Positions 34,470-42,590 of a stretch of 48,006 bases of DNA are shown piece by piece. The DNA is from an uncultured Bacteroidales bacterium (GTDB taxonomy: Bacteria > Bacteroidota > Bacteroidia > Bacteroidales > UBA932). Numbering within the stretch: position 1 is the stretch's first letter; each line of letters begins with the position of its first letter. Location: assembly GCA_900319975.1 (NCBI GenBank), contig ONQP01000007.1:1-48006 (forward strand). The letters run 5' to 3'. Both the position numbers and the translations under genes were made by a program. Below the pieces are notes generated by a model that was given only the letters and a program-made list of their open reading frames with translations, made no database searches and was not told where the DNA came from.

Positions 34470-35534
34470 ATGTCCCCTTTTTCCGAGACCATCCTGGCCT
34501 GGTATTCCGCCTATGGGCGCGACCTGCCCTGGCGGCGTACCCGAGACCCTTACGCCATCTGGCTGAGCGAGATCATCCTCCAGCAGACGCGCATCGCGCA
34601 GGGACAGGCGTATTGGGAGAGATTCATGGAAAGATTCCCCACCGTCGAGGCGCTGGCGCAGGCCGGCGAAGACGAGGTCCTGCGCCTCTGGCAGGGCCTC
34701 GGCTACTACAGCCGCGCGCGCAACCTGCACGCCGCGGCGCGCCAGATCGCGGTGCTGGGGCGTTTCCCGGACACGCTGGACGGGATCAAGGCCCTCAAGG
34801 GCGTCGGCGACTACACCGCCGCGGCCATCGGCTCGATCGCCTTCGGCCTGCCCGCCGCCGTCGTGGACGGCAACGTCTACCGCGTGCTCGCGCGCCACTA
34901 CGGCATCGCCACGCCGGTCGGCTCCACGGCCGCGAAGAAGGAATTCAGCGCGCTTGCGCAGTCGCTCCTTCCGCCGGAGCGGCCGGGGGACTTCAACCAG
35001 GGGATGATGGACTTCGGCGCGCTGCAGTGCACGCCCGCCGCGCCGCTCTGCCCGCTCTGCCCGCTGGCCGGGAGCTGCGCCGCGCTCGCCGCAGGCGCCG
35101 TGGACCGGCTGCCCGTCAAGGAGAAGGGCGCGGCCGTGCAGGAGCGCCGCTTCGACTACGTCTACGTGCGCTTCCGCGGCCGCACCGCCATCCGCCGCCG
35201 CGGCCCCGGCGACATCTGGACAGGCCTTTACGAGCCGTTGGTCTGCGACCAGCGGCTCGACGGCGTTGCCTATGACGGGGGAAGAATCCCCCGAAACCCC
35301 CTCGGTCGCTTCGCTCCAACTGCCTCCGACCAGCTACCGAAAGATGCCATGCTCCTGAAAGCGGGCGTCAAGCACCAGCTCACCCACCGCACCCTGCTGG
35401 TGGATTTCTACCTGTGGGAGCCGGCCGAAGCGCCCGCCCTTCCCGACGGCTACGTCTGGATAGACGAAGCGGAACTCGACCGCTACGCCAAGCCCCGCCT
35501 CTTCGAACTTCTATTGGAATCGCTGCCTAGATAA
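34470..35534 (+). CDS. mutY: A/G-specific adenine DNA glycosylase
   Basis: 354 residues from the ATG at 34470; a longer frame to 34401 passes through the promoter and was rejected. Catalytic features: [10 protein letters not shown], the HhH loop [15 protein letters not shown], and VDGNVYRV with the catalytic Asp. The 4Fe-4S motif [17 protein letters not shown] fits Cx6Cx2Cx5C exactly. The C-terminal NUDIX-like half recognises 8-oxoG. Residues near 269-285 ([17 protein letters not shown]) come from a palindromic repeat and break the usual C-terminal domain sequence. The 3' end overlaps the LolD-like gene by 8 nt. Confidence 0.94.
   Translation: MSPFSETILAWYSAYGRDLPWRRTRDPYAIWLSEIILQQTRIAQGQAYWERFMERFPTVEALAQAGEDEVLRLWQGLGYYSRARNLHAAARQIAVLGRFPDTLDGIKALKGVGDYTAAAIGSIAFGLPAAVVDGNVYRVLARHYGIATPVGSTAAKKEFSALAQSLLPPERPGDFNQGMMDFGALQCTPAAPLCPLCPLAGSCAALAAGAVDRLPVKEKGAAVQERRFDYVYVRFRGRTAIRRRGPGDIWTGLYEPLVCDQRLDGVAYDGGRIPRNPLGRFAPTASDQLPKDAMLLKAGVKHQLTHRTLLVDFYLWEPAEAPALPDGYVWIDEAELDRYAKPRLFELLLESLPR
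35276..35325 (+). repeat. Dispersed G5/C5 hairpin repeat, copy 2 (in frame in mutY)
   Basis: CGGGGG (35276-35281), loop AAGAAT, CCCCCG (35288-35293), then AAACCCCCTCGGTCGCTTCG followed by CTCC. It matches the element after yidD (25585-25636) in layout and in the TCGCTnCGCTCC core. Here it is translated in frame. Confidence 0.6.
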
Positions 35535-36180
35535 AGCGGCCGTCCTTCATCGTGAGGGTGCGGTCACAGAGGGCGGCGAGCTCGGGATCGTGGGTCACGA
35601 TCACGATGGTCTGCCCGAGGCGGTCGCGCAGGTCGAACAGCAGCTTGTGGATCTCCTGCTTGGTGGCGGAGTCGAGGTTGCCCGTCGGCTCGTCGGCGAA
35701 GAGCACGGCCGGGTCGTTGACCAGGGCCCGTGCGATGGCGACGCGCTGCTGCTCACCGCCCGACAGCTCGGACGGCTTGTGGTCCAGCCGGGCCTGCAGG
35801 CCGACCTCGCCGAGCAGGCGGACGGCCTTCTGGCGCGCCTCTTTCATCGGCACGCCCGCGATCAGCGCGGGAATGAGGACGTTCTCCTCGGCGGAGAATT
35901 CCGGCAGGAGGTGGTGGGCCTGGAAGACGAAGCCGATGCGGCGTCCGCGGAACGCGGCCAGCGCGTCGCCCTGCAGCCGCAGGACGTCCTGCCCGTCGAC
36001 CAGCAGGCTCCCGCGGTCCGGTCGCGAAAGCGTGCCGAGGATCTGCAGGAGGGTAGACTTGCCGGCGCCGGAAGCGCCCATGATGGACACGATCTCATGC
36101 GCATCAGCGCTGAAATCGATGCCTTTCAGGACCTCCAGGGTCCCGAAACTCTTATGGATGTCGCGGGCTTCGATGATCAT
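35527..36180 (-). CDS. LolD-like ABC transporter ATPase
   Basis: 217 residues. Walker [14 protein letters not shown] near residue 35, signature [17 protein letters not shown], Walker [15 protein letters not shown]-loop VTHD. The PTGNLDS form and size are typical of the LolD/MacB subgroup, so lipoprotein release or extrusion is likely; no permease gene is adjacent. The -7 element ends 6 nt before the ATG. Confidence 0.88.
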   Translation of the reverse strand: MIIEARDIHKSFGTLEVLKGIDFSADAHEIVSIMGASGAGKSTLLQILGTLSRPDRGSLLVDGQDVLRLQGDALAAFRGRRIGFVFQAHHLLPEFSAEENVLIPALIAGVPMKEARQKAVRLLGEVGLQARLDHKPSELSGGEQQRVAIARALVNDPAVLFADEPTGNLDSATKQEIHKLLFDLRDRLGQTIVIVTHDPELAALCDRTLTMKDGRFI

Positions 36181-36185
36181 GGACC

Positions 36186-36193
36186 CAAAGGTA
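36186..36193 (-). promoter_or_regulatory. -7 element TACCTTTG for LolD-like gene
   Basis: TAnnTTTG on the minus strand, 6 nt from the ATG at 36180: predicted leaderless or 1-nt leader. Confidence 0.6.
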
Positions 36194-36205
36194 GCAATAA
36201 TTTGT

Positions 36206-36213
36206 TAACTTTG
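36206..36213 (+). promoter_or_regulatory. -7 element TAACTTTG for tRNA-Pro
   Basis: TAnnTTTG on the plus strand, 11 nt before the first base of the mature tRNA. Confidence 0.65.
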
Positions 36214-36224
36214 CGTTCCGCAAA

Positions 36225-36298
<74 letters not shown>

Positions 36299-36305
36299 CA
36301 CGAAA

Positions 36306-36334
36306 AAGGCCCGCAGGACAATCCTGCGGGCCTT
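36306..36334 (+). terminator. Bidirectional terminator between tRNA-Pro and mdh
   Basis: Perfect 13-bp stem, AAGGCCCGCAGGA (36306-36318) and TCCTGCGGGCCTT (36322-36334), loop CAA. A-run before and TT-rich end after, so it can serve both the tRNA and the convergent mdh. Confidence 0.85.
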
Positions 36335-36352
36335 CGTTCTATCTCCAGACCA

Positions 36353-37339
36353 TTAGAGGTTCGGGTTGCACTTGGACCACTCGGACACCGGCGGGATGAT
36401 GCCGAGGTCGATGATCTCGTCACGCATCTTGCAGAGGTGCTCGTAGGAAGCCTGCAGGTCGGCCATCTCGGCGGCGGTGCCGGCGGGATCGGTGAAGTGG
36501 ACACCCGTCGCGTCGATCACGGACGGCATGGCCATCATCACGTTCTGGTAGCTGGCGTTGTTGACGTAGCAGCCGGCAGGCCAGGTGAACTTGTCACCGC
36601 CCATCGCGGCCTCGATCATCTTGACGGCGTTGTATGCCGGGCTCTGGAAGGAGCTGCGGCCACGGAGCTTGATGATGTTGGAACCACCCTGGATGGTGTC
36701 GTGCTTGATCTCGGCCCAGCGCTCCGCGGAGAGGGACTTCTCGGCGAGCGGGGTGCCGTCGATCATGGCCTTGGAGGCGAAGACGGCCATCGCCTCGCCG
36801 TGGCCGCCGTAGGTGTAGGCACCCGTCACCTTGCACTGCTGCACGCCGAACTCGTTGGCCAGCGCCTCCTGGAGGCGGGTGGAGTCAAGGGCGGCGAGGG
36901 TGGTGACGCACTCGGGCTTGACGCCGGAGTGGAGCAGGACCACGAGACCGGTCAGGTCGGCCGGGTTGAAGATCACGACGATGTGCTTGACATCGGGGCA
37001 ATATTGCTTGACGTTCTTGCCGAAATCCTCGGCAATCTGGCAGTTGCCTTTCAGCAGGTCCTCACGGGTCATGCCCTCCTTGCGGGGAGCACCACCGGAA
37101 GAGATGATGTACTTGGCGTCCTTGAATGCGACGGCGGGATCGGTCGTCCAGGTGATGTTGGCACCTTCGAAAGCGCAGTGCGCCATCTCGGCGACAACGC
37201 CACGCAGACCGGGCTCGTACACATCATACAGGCACACGTTGGGGGTGAGACCCAGCATCAACGCGGTCTGGGCCATGTTGGAGCCGATCATACCAGCGGC
37301 ACCGACAATGACCAATTTTTCGTTAGTTAGATATTTCAT
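36353..37339 (-). CDS. mdh: Malate dehydrogenase (LDH/MDH family)
   Basis: 328 residues from the ATG at 37339 (MKYLTNEKLVIVG); the upstream extension covers the promoter. NAD-binding GAAGMIGSNMAQ near residue 13, substrate loop GGAPRKEGMTREDLLKGN, NPAD, and catalytic His in YGGHGEAMAVF near residue 190. The active-site Arg in the mobile loop favours malate over lactate. Forms part of the reductive branch toward succinate in anaerobic Bacteroidota. A leader of about 35 nt separates promoter and start. Confidence 0.93.
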   Translation of the reverse strand: MKYLTNEKLVIVGAAGMIGSNMAQTALMLGLTPNVCLYDVYEPGLRGVVAEMAHCAFEGANITWTTDPAVAFKDAKYIISSGGAPRKEGMTREDLLKGNCQIAEDFGKNVKQYCPDVKHIVVIFNPADLTGLVVLLHSGVKPECVTTLAALDSTRLQEALANEFGVQQCKVTGAYTYGGHGEAMAVFASKAMIDGTPLAEKSLSAERWAEIKHDTIQGGSNIIKLRGRSSFQSPAYNAVKMIEAAMGGDKFTWPAGCYVNNASYQNVMMAMPSVIDATGVHFTDPAGTAAEMADLQASYEHLCKMRDEIIDLGIIPPVSEWSKCNPNL

Positions 37340-37378
37340 ATTGGACAGTAAAAATTGACGTCTTTCACAAAAAACACG

Positions 37379-37386
37379 CAAATATA
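37379..37386 (-). promoter_or_regulatory. -7 element TATATTTG for mdh
   Basis: TAnnTTTG on the minus strand, 40 nt from the mdh ATG; back-to-back with the plus-strand element 12 nt away. Confidence 0.65.
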
Positions 37387-37397
37387 CAAAAAATCAT

Positions 37398-37405
37398 TAT
37401 CTTTG
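37398..37405 (+). promoter_or_regulatory. -7 element TATCTTTG for phosphopantetheinyl transferase
   Basis: TAnnTTTG on the plus strand, 19 nt before the ATG at 37424. Polymerases at this and the mdh promoter would clash. Confidence 0.65.
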
Positions 37406-37423
37406 CGATGTTATAAACTATTT

Positions 37424-38074
37424 ATGGCCCTATATCTTATCAAAGATCTGGACGATGACTACCACTCGCGGGTGGGGGTCTGGCAGATTACAGAAACCGA
37501 AGAAGAGCTCCGTGAGCTCTCTTCCGTTCCCTCCGACGAAATGGAGGAAATTTCCTACATCAAGAGTGAATCTCTGCGCAAGCAGAAGCTGGCCGTCCGC
37601 TGCCTGCTGGACGCCCTTTTCGAGGAGAAGGTGTACCTGAGCCACCACGACAACGGCAAGCCGTACATCGAGAACTCCGCCATCAATATCAGCATCACGC
37701 ACACCAACCGCTACGTCGCCGTCATCCTCAACCCGACGGAGGACGTGGGCATCGATTGCGAATCGCTCGACCGCGATTTCTCGGCCGTCAAGAAGAAGGC
37801 CCTCTCGGAAGACGAGATCGAAGAAGTGGAAGAGATCGACGAAGAGCAGCGCAACGAGCAGCTCGCCATCTACTGGTGTGCCAAGGAAGCCGTCTACAAG
37901 ATGATGTCCCAGTACAAGGTGGACTTCGCCGAGCAGATCGAGATCGAAGATTTCCAGATGCGCGGCGAGGGCGAACTTGAGGCCACCTTCACGGACAAGG
38001 ACGGATTCGAGCAGGAGCTGGAGCTCCAGTACATCATCTTCGACCGCCACGTGCTGGTCTGGGTCACCAGCTAG
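37424..38074 (+). CDS. 4'-phosphopantetheinyl transferase (Sfp type)
   Basis: 216 residues from the ATG at 37424 (MALYLIKDL); upstream codons to 37355 lie in the promoter. The family motifs are seen as ISITHTNRYVAVIL, EDVGIDCESLD (Mg-binding Asp/Glu) near residue 107 and YWCAKEAVYKMMSQ near residue 150. It attaches the phosphopantetheine arm to acyl- or peptidyl-carrier proteins. A very acidic linker (EDEIEEVEEIDEEQ) is notable. Stop codon shares CTAG with the convergent EnvC-like gene. Confidence 0.9.
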   Translation: MALYLIKDLDDDYHSRVGVWQITETEEELRELSSVPSDEMEEISYIKSESLRKQKLAVRCLLDALFEEKVYLSHHDNGKPYIENSAINISITHTNRYVAVILNPTEDVGIDCESLDRDFSAVKKKALSEDEIEEVEEIDEEQRNEQLAIYWCAKEAVYKMMSQYKVDFAEQIEIEDFQMRGEGELEATFTDKDGFEQELELQYIIFDRHVLVWVTS

Positions 38075-39297
38075 CGCTTCGGCCTCAGCCAGAGTTCCGG
38101 ATTCTCGGGAGTCTTTTCTTTCCAGACCTCAAAATGCAGCTCGGTCTGGCCGTCGATCGTATCCACGCGGCCCAGGACCTGGCCGGTGGTCACCTTGTCC
38201 CCGGACTTGACGTCCACGTGCCCCAGCTTGCAGTAGAAGGAGAAATAGCCGCCGTGCTGGACCAGGACGCAGCGTCCGTAGCCCGGCATCACGATCACGC
38301 GCTTGACCTCGCCGTCGAAGACGGCCTTGACCTCCGCGTCGGGTGAGAGGCCGATGTTGACGCCGTTGTTGGCCGGCATCACCAGCTGGGTATAGACGGG
38401 GTGGTTGTGCTTGCCGAACGATTCCACGACCGGGCCGTCCGCCGGCCAGGGAAGCTTGCCCTTGTTGGCGGCGAACTCGCCGGACAGCTTGACGTCCAGC
38501 GGCCTGGTGTCCTTGGCGACGCTCTTCTTGTTGGAATTCCCGGCCGCGGCTTCCTTGCGGCGCGCCTCCTCGATGGCCTGCGCGATGATGCGCTCGATCT
38601 CGCGGTTGAGCGCCTCGACCTGCTTGCGCTTGGTCTCGAGCTGCTTCTGGTAGCGGTCCCTGTCTTTCTTCAGGTTGGCGATCAGCCGGTCCGAGCGCTC
38701 CTCCTCGGAGCGGAGGTCCTTCAGCTCCAGCTCGCGGGCCTTGCGGACTTCCTCCGCTTCCTTCTTCAGGGCGGACAGCCGGGCGAGGTCCTCGTCGAGC
38801 GCGGCGCGCACCTCCTTGAGCTTGCGCCCCTGCGCGTTCATCGTGGCGGACAGGTCGCGCAGGTAGACATAGCGGCGGGACGCCTGCCCGATGTCGCGGC
38901 TGGACAGCAGATAGGTGAACCAAAGGCGCGCATCGCGGTTTTTATAGGCATTGCGGATCAGGCGTCGGTAGTGCTCCTCCAGCGTCGAGAGGCGCTTGCG
39001 CAGGCGCTCGGCGTCCGCCTGCCGCGCGGAAATGGTGTCCGCCAGGGCGCGGATCTCGCGGTCGCTCTCGGCGACCAGCTCGCGGCGCGTGGCGACCTGC
39101 CTGCGGACGAGCTTCAGCTCGCCCAGGGCGTTGTCCCGCCTGGACTGGTTCTCCTTGATCTGCTTCTCCAGCTGCGCGATCTCCTTGCGGAGCGCGGCGC
39201 GGCGCGACTCCTGCGAAGCGGTGTTCTGGGCCGGCAGCGAGAAGGTGCCGAGCAGCAGGATGGCGAGGGTCGCCCATATGCGGAGCGGGCGCATCAT
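38071..39297 (-). CDS. EnvC-like murein hydrolase activator (degenerate M23)
   Basis: 408 residues with a signal peptide (LAILLLGTFSLPAQ) and a long coiled coil (about residues 30-255). The C-terminal LytM/M23 domain has lost the zinc ligands: NNGVNIGL replaces HxGxD, YCKLGHV replaces the YxHL His, and ELHFEVW replaces HLHFE. This is the EnvC pattern, where the domain activates a cell-wall amidase. Starts in an ATGA overlap with the TPR gene. Confidence 0.88.
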   Translation of the reverse strand: MMRPLRIWATLAILLLGTFSLPAQNTASQESRRAALRKEIAQLEKQIKENQSRRDNALGELKLVRRQVATRRELVAESDREIRALADTISARQADAERLRKRLSTLEEHYRRLIRNAYKNRDARLWFTYLLSSRDIGQASRRYVYLRDLSATMNAQGRKLKEVRAALDEDLARLSALKKEAEEVRKARELELKDLRSEEERSDRLIANLKKDRDRYQKQLETKRKQVEALNREIERIIAQAIEEARRKEAAAGNSNKKSVAKDTRPLDVKLSGEFAANKGKLPWPADGPVVESFGKHNHPVYTQLVMPANNGVNIGLSPDAEVKAVFDGEVKRVIVMPGYGRCVLVQHGGYFSFYCKLGHVDVKSGDKVTTGQVLGRVDTIDGQTELHFEVWKEKTPENPELWLRPKR

Positions 39298-40538
39298 TTG
39301 CTCTTCTGCGCGGAAAGATTCATATAATACGTGGCCAGGTCCTTCTCGCCCAGGGCGTCGAGGACCTTGGCATAATGCTCCAGCACCACGGCGCTGTCCT
39401 TGCCGCCGTAGAGCATCGCATGCTTGAAGACCGGCTTGGCCTCCGCGGGCTTGCGGAGCAGGTAGAGCAGCCAGCCGTAGGTGTCCAGATAGGTGGCGTT
39501 GTCGGGCTCCAGGTCGACGGCGCGGCGGCTCATCTTGAGCGCCTTCCGGAGCTTGCGGCCCTCCTCGGAGAGATAGTAGGCGTAGTTGTTGAGCACGGAG
39601 GTGCGGTCGGGATCGACCTTCAGGGCCTCCTCGTAGGTCGCGTAGGCTTTCTTCCGGTCCCCGAACTGCTGATACCAGAGGTCACCCTTGATCGCGAGCG
39701 CCTCGGCGAGATGGTCCTTGTTGCCCTCCCGGGAGGCCACCGCAGCCATGACGTCGGTCTGCTCGATGGCGCCCTGCCAGTCCGACTTGATGTAGAGCAT
39801 CCGCAGCTTGAGCAGCTGGATGGCGTAGTCGTCGGGGTGCAGCTCGCGGTCCAGGTCCACCAGGTTGTTGATCGTGTCCCCCCAGACCCAGTAGAACGGC
39901 GAATCGATGCTGTCCATCAGCCGCGTCAGGTAGTCGCTCTTCAGCTCCGGGCGCACCGCTTCGTTGCGGATCAGCCGGTCCAGGTCGACGAAGAAGGGCA
40001 CGAAACGGCCCCGGCGGCGGTTCAGCTCCGTCCGGCCGTAGATCGCCGGCGCGTAGTCCGGGTCGAGCAGCAGGGCCTGGTCGTAGTAGGACAAGGCCAG
40101 CGAATCCAGTCCGGCGGCGGCCTTGGCGTCGCCCACGACGGACAGGGTGTTGGGGTTGCTGTAGAGCGAGGGGCTCATCTTGATCAGCTTCTCGACATAT
40201 TCGCCGGAGCGGATCTGGTCGCGGCGGGCGTCATAGAGGGACGCAAGGGCGAAGACGTACCAGGTGTTGGTGGAATCCTTCTGGAAGGCCGCCTGGAGAT
40301 GCTTCTCGGCCGGGCCCATGTCCCGCGTGGCGAGCGCGCACATGCCGAGATAATAGTTGACGGCGTCGTCTTCCGGGTCCAGCACATAGAGTTGTTCGAA
40401 AAGCTGCCTGGCCTGCACGACCTTCTCTTCGGAGTACGCCGCCACGGCGGAAAGGAAGAGGCTGTCGGTCACCGCCACTTGCGCCCGGGCGGAAAAACAG
40501 AGCAGGGACAGGGCCAGATATGTAAACAACTTGCGCAT
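39294..40538 (-). CDS. Exported TPR protein
   Basis: 414 residues from the ATG at 40538 (MRKLFTYLALSLLCFSARAQ), a signal peptide; the longer frame crosses the promoter. Several TPR units are readable: AVNYYLGMCALATRDMGPAEKHL, ALSYYDQALLLDPDYAPAIYG, and DRKKAYATYEEALKVDPDRTSVLNNYAYYL, the last typical of outer-membrane assembly or cell-wall scaffolds. In related genomes a DUF4292 gene often sits between this and the EnvC-like gene; it is absent here. The -7 element is 9 nt before the ATG. Confidence 0.85.
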   Translation of the reverse strand: MRKLFTYLALSLLCFSARAQVAVTDSLFLSAVAAYSEEKVVQARQLFEQLYVLDPEDDAVNYYLGMCALATRDMGPAEKHLQAAFQKDSTNTWYVFALASLYDARRDQIRSGEYVEKLIKMSPSLYSNPNTLSVVGDAKAAAGLDSLALSYYDQALLLDPDYAPAIYGRTELNRRRGRFVPFFVDLDRLIRNEAVRPELKSDYLTRLMDSIDSPFYWVWGDTINNLVDLDRELHPDDYAIQLLKLRMLYIKSDWQGAIEQTDVMAAVASREGNKDHLAEALAIKGDLWYQQFGDRKKAYATYEEALKVDPDRTSVLNNYAYYLSEEGRKLRKALKMSRRAVDLEPDNATYLDTYGWLLYLLRKPAEAKPVFKHAMLYGGKDSAVVLEHYAKVLDALGEKDLATYYMNLSAQKSK

Positions 40539-40546
40539 ATAGGATA

Positions 40547-40554
40547 CAAAAATA
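40547..40554 (-). promoter_or_regulatory. -7 element TATTTTTG for TPR-EnvC operon
   Basis: TAnnTTTG on the minus strand; its last G is 9 nt from the ATG at 40538. Confidence 0.55.
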
Positions 40555-40579
40555 TGTATTTTTTGTGAGAAAAATTGGC

Positions 40580-40587
40580 TATTTTCG
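40580..40587 (+). promoter_or_regulatory. Possible -7 element TATTTTCG for sigma factor
   Basis: One mismatch to TAnnTTTG, 27 nt before the ATG at 40614. The departure from consensus could mean an alternative or autoregulated promoter. Confidence 0.35.
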
Positions 40588-40613
40588 TGGGAATTATTTT
40601 TTCCGAAAAGAGG

Positions 40614-41174
40614 ATGCAACTTTTCACGGACAAGAAGCATCTTAACACTCGGGAAACAGATTGGATCGAAGGGGCGAAGCGCGGCGAACGCCGTTGCCAA
40701 AAAGCCATTTACGACCACCTGTCCGGCAAAATGTTCGCAGTATGCCTGCGTTACATGGGCGACCGGGATTCCGCGGAGGACATCCTCCAGGACGGGTTCG
40801 TAACCCTTTTTTCCAAGCTGGACAGCTACTCGGGAGAAGGCTCCTTCGAAGGCTGGGCCCGCAAGATCTTTGTCAATACGGCACTGATGAGTCTCAGAAA
40901 GAAGGACGCGCTCAAGAACACCGAGGACGTGAGCGCCGCGTGGAATATCACCAGCGACGATCCGACCGCCATCCAGAAGATCGGCTACAACGATCTGCTC
41001 GAGATGGTCGCCGCCCTTCCGCCAGGCTTCCGGACGGTCTTCAACCTGTATATCATCGAAGGATATTCACACAAGGAGATCGCCGAGATGCTCGGCATAT
41101 CCGAGACCACGTCCCGCTCGCAGCTGCAGCGGGCGCGGGTGCTGTTGCAGTCAAAGATCAAAGAGAAGTATTAA
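40614..41174 (+). CDS. ECF RNA polymerase sigma factor
   Basis: 186 residues from the ATG at 40614 (MQLFTDKKHL); a TTG at 40575 was rejected. Sigma region 2: FAVCLRYMGDRDSAEDILQDGFVTLF and SFEGWARKIFVNTALMSLRKK. Region 4: LPPGFRTVFNLYIIEGYSHKEIAEMLGISE and SQLQRARVLLQ, a helix-turn-helix. No zinc-finger anti-sigma follows; instead the next gene, 1 nt on, encodes a membrane-spanning barrel protein that may hold it. Confidence 0.93.
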   Translation: MQLFTDKKHLNTRETDWIEGAKRGERRCQKAIYDHLSGKMFAVCLRYMGDRDSAEDILQDGFVTLFSKLDSYSGEGSFEGWARKIFVNTALMSLRKKDALKNTEDVSAAWNITSDDPTAIQKIGYNDLLEMVAALPPGFRTVFNLYIIEGYSHKEIAEMLGISETTSRSQLQRARVLLQSKIKEKY

Positions 41175-41175
41175 G

Positions 41176-42369
41176 ATGCAGGATACGCACTACCAAGAAT
41201 TCGACCGCCAGATCCGGTCAATGCTTGCAGACGCGGAGGCGAAGCCGTCTCGCCGCGTCTGGAAAGGTGTGTCCGCGCGCCTGGACGCCGCGGCCGCTCC
41301 CGCCGCCCCCGCCTGGGGCTGGGTGCGCTGGGCGGGCCTGAGCCTGGCCGCCGCGGCCGCCATCGTCGCCGGCATCTTCCTCTTCCAACCGCGAACCTCA
41401 ATTCCAACCATTATTCATAACCCGGAGCAAGCTCAGCTTGCCCAAGCCGATGACCCTGCCAGCGCCTCGGAGAGTTTCGACGCGCAGGCCGGGGTCGCGG
41501 CCCCGGAGGCCTCTGTACCCGCGGAGACCTCCCGCCCTGCTGTCCGGCGCCCTGCGCCGCAGCGGCCCGCCTCCGGGCTGGCCGCCCAGAGCGACAGCGA
41601 AGGGCAGCCCGAGCCGGAGGCCCCCGCGGCGGCCGCTGCCGAAGAGCAGCAGGCGTCGCCGGCCTCGGCGGCCGGGCGGAGGCCCGTCACCCGTCCGGTC
41701 CGGCCGGTTTATGATCCTTTCCTCGGCCTGGGCGTCGAGCCGGTCCAGGTCCGCCCGTCCAAGCCGCGCCCCAGCCTCTATGCACAGGGCGCCGTCGGCA
41801 GCAACGACGCCGCCGCGCGCTTCCCTTCGGGAGGCATGCAGATGGCGCCGGGCGAGCAGCACGGTTTCTCGGAATTGGGTGCGTCCTCTTTCAGCGTGCC
41901 CTTCACCGCCGGCCTCGGCGTCCGCTTCTACGTGACGCCCCGCCTGTCCATCGGCACGGGTCTCGACTACACCCTGCTCAGCCGCACCTTCGCGGGCAGC
42001 TACGGAGACGTCCCCGGCAGCGTGCACCACACGCTCCGCTATATCGGCATCCCTGTCCGGCTCTACTACGACATCATCTCCTCCGGACGCATCCGTTTCT
42101 ATGTCTTCGGCGGAGGCGAGGCGGAGTATTGCATCGGCAATACCTACAAGCTCTACGCGTCTCCCGACATCGTCCGCACCTACAAGGTGGACGACCTGCA
42201 GTTCTCCGTCAACGCCGGCCTCGGCGTGGAGTTCCTGCTCTCCCCGCGCGTCGGCCTGTACCTCGATCCGGGTGCCAACTACTATTTCAACTGCAACCAG
42301 CCCCGCAGCATCCGTACGGAGCGGCCGCTCCTGCTGAATTTCGACGTCGGACTCCGGTTCAATTTCTAA
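41176..42369 (+). CDS. Anti-sigma-like/outer-membrane barrel fusion protein
   Basis: 397 residues. Residues 1-50 are soluble and charged (DRQIRSMLADAEAKPSRRVWKGVSARL), like N-terminal ends of Bacteroidota anti-sigma proteins. A single hydrophobic helix follows (AGLSLAAAAAIVAGIFLF, residues about 55-73). Residues 80-190 are a Pro/Ala/Glu-rich linker, then a barrel-like domain from about residue 195 (FSVPFTAGLGVRFYVTPRLSIG ... LLLNFDVGLRFNF) ending in Phe. No cleavable Sec signal is evident. The plan predicts a protein spanning both membranes. Confidence 0.72.
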   Translation: MQDTHYQEFDRQIRSMLADAEAKPSRRVWKGVSARLDAAAAPAAPAWGWVRWAGLSLAAAAAIVAGIFLFQPRTSIPTIIHNPEQAQLAQADDPASASESFDAQAGVAAPEASVPAETSRPAVRRPAPQRPASGLAAQSDSEGQPEPEAPAAAAAEEQQASPASAAGRRPVTRPVRPVYDPFLGLGVEPVQVRPSKPRPSLYAQGAVGSNDAAARFPSGGMQMAPGEQHGFSELGASSFSVPFTAGLGVRFYVTPRLSIGTGLDYTLLSRTFAGSYGDVPGSVHHTLRYIGIPVRLYYDIISSGRIRFYVFGGGEAEYCIGNTYKLYASPDIVRTYKVDDLQFSVNAGLGVEFLLSPRVGLYLDPGANYYFNCNQPRSIRTERPLLLNFDVGLRFNF

Positions 42370-42408
42370 TCCGGAGCAGCACTATATAACCGATTTTTTA
42401 TGATGATG

Positions 42409-42442
42409 GCCCCGCGGAGAGATGCGACTCTTTCCGCGGGGC
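42409..42442 (+). terminator. Hairpin A with hexaloop TGCGAC
   Basis: 14-bp stem GCCCCGCGGAGAGA (42409-42422) and TCTTTCCGCGGGGC (42429-42442), one G-T wobble, loop TGCGAC, then TTTGG. Likely terminator of the sigma/barrel operon. Shares loop and tail with hairpin D. Confidence 0.7.
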
Positions 42443-42470
42443 TTTGGTCTATCTTCCGCCGTTCCGTTCC

Positions 42471-42511
42471 CGTTTGCGGCTCCCGCAAACGTTAAAAGGC
42501 GATTTTTAACG
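42471..42511 (+). other. Hairpins B and C between the two terminators
   Basis: CGTTTGCGG (42471-42479), loop CTC, CCGCAAACG (42483-42491); then CGTTAAAA (42490-42497), loop GGCGAT, TTTTAACG (42504-42511). The two stems share bases 42490-42491, so they compete or stack. No reading frame with support covers this region. Confidence 0.6.
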
Positions 42512-42516
42512 GAGCA

Positions 42517-42552
42517 AGCCCTGCAAAAAGATACGATTCTTTCTGCAGGGCT
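42517..42552 (+). terminator. Hairpin D with hexaloop TACGAT and T-run
   Basis: 15-bp stem AGCCCTGCAAAAAGA (42517-42531) and TCTTTCTGCAGGGCT (42538-42552), one A-C mismatch, loop TACGAT, followed by TTGCTTTTTT. A classical intrinsic terminator shape. The loop matches hairpin A in TnCGAn, with the variable pair G-C there and A-T here. Confidence 0.75.
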
Positions 42553-42590
42553 TTGCTTTTTTCGCCTTCTTTGCAGAAAAAGTGACGACT

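Noticed and set aside
41414-41440. Short palindrome GCAAGCTCAGCTTGC in the barrel protein linker as an operator
   Set aside because: It lies within coding sequence for an Ala/Gln-rich linker, occurs once, and is not near a promoter.
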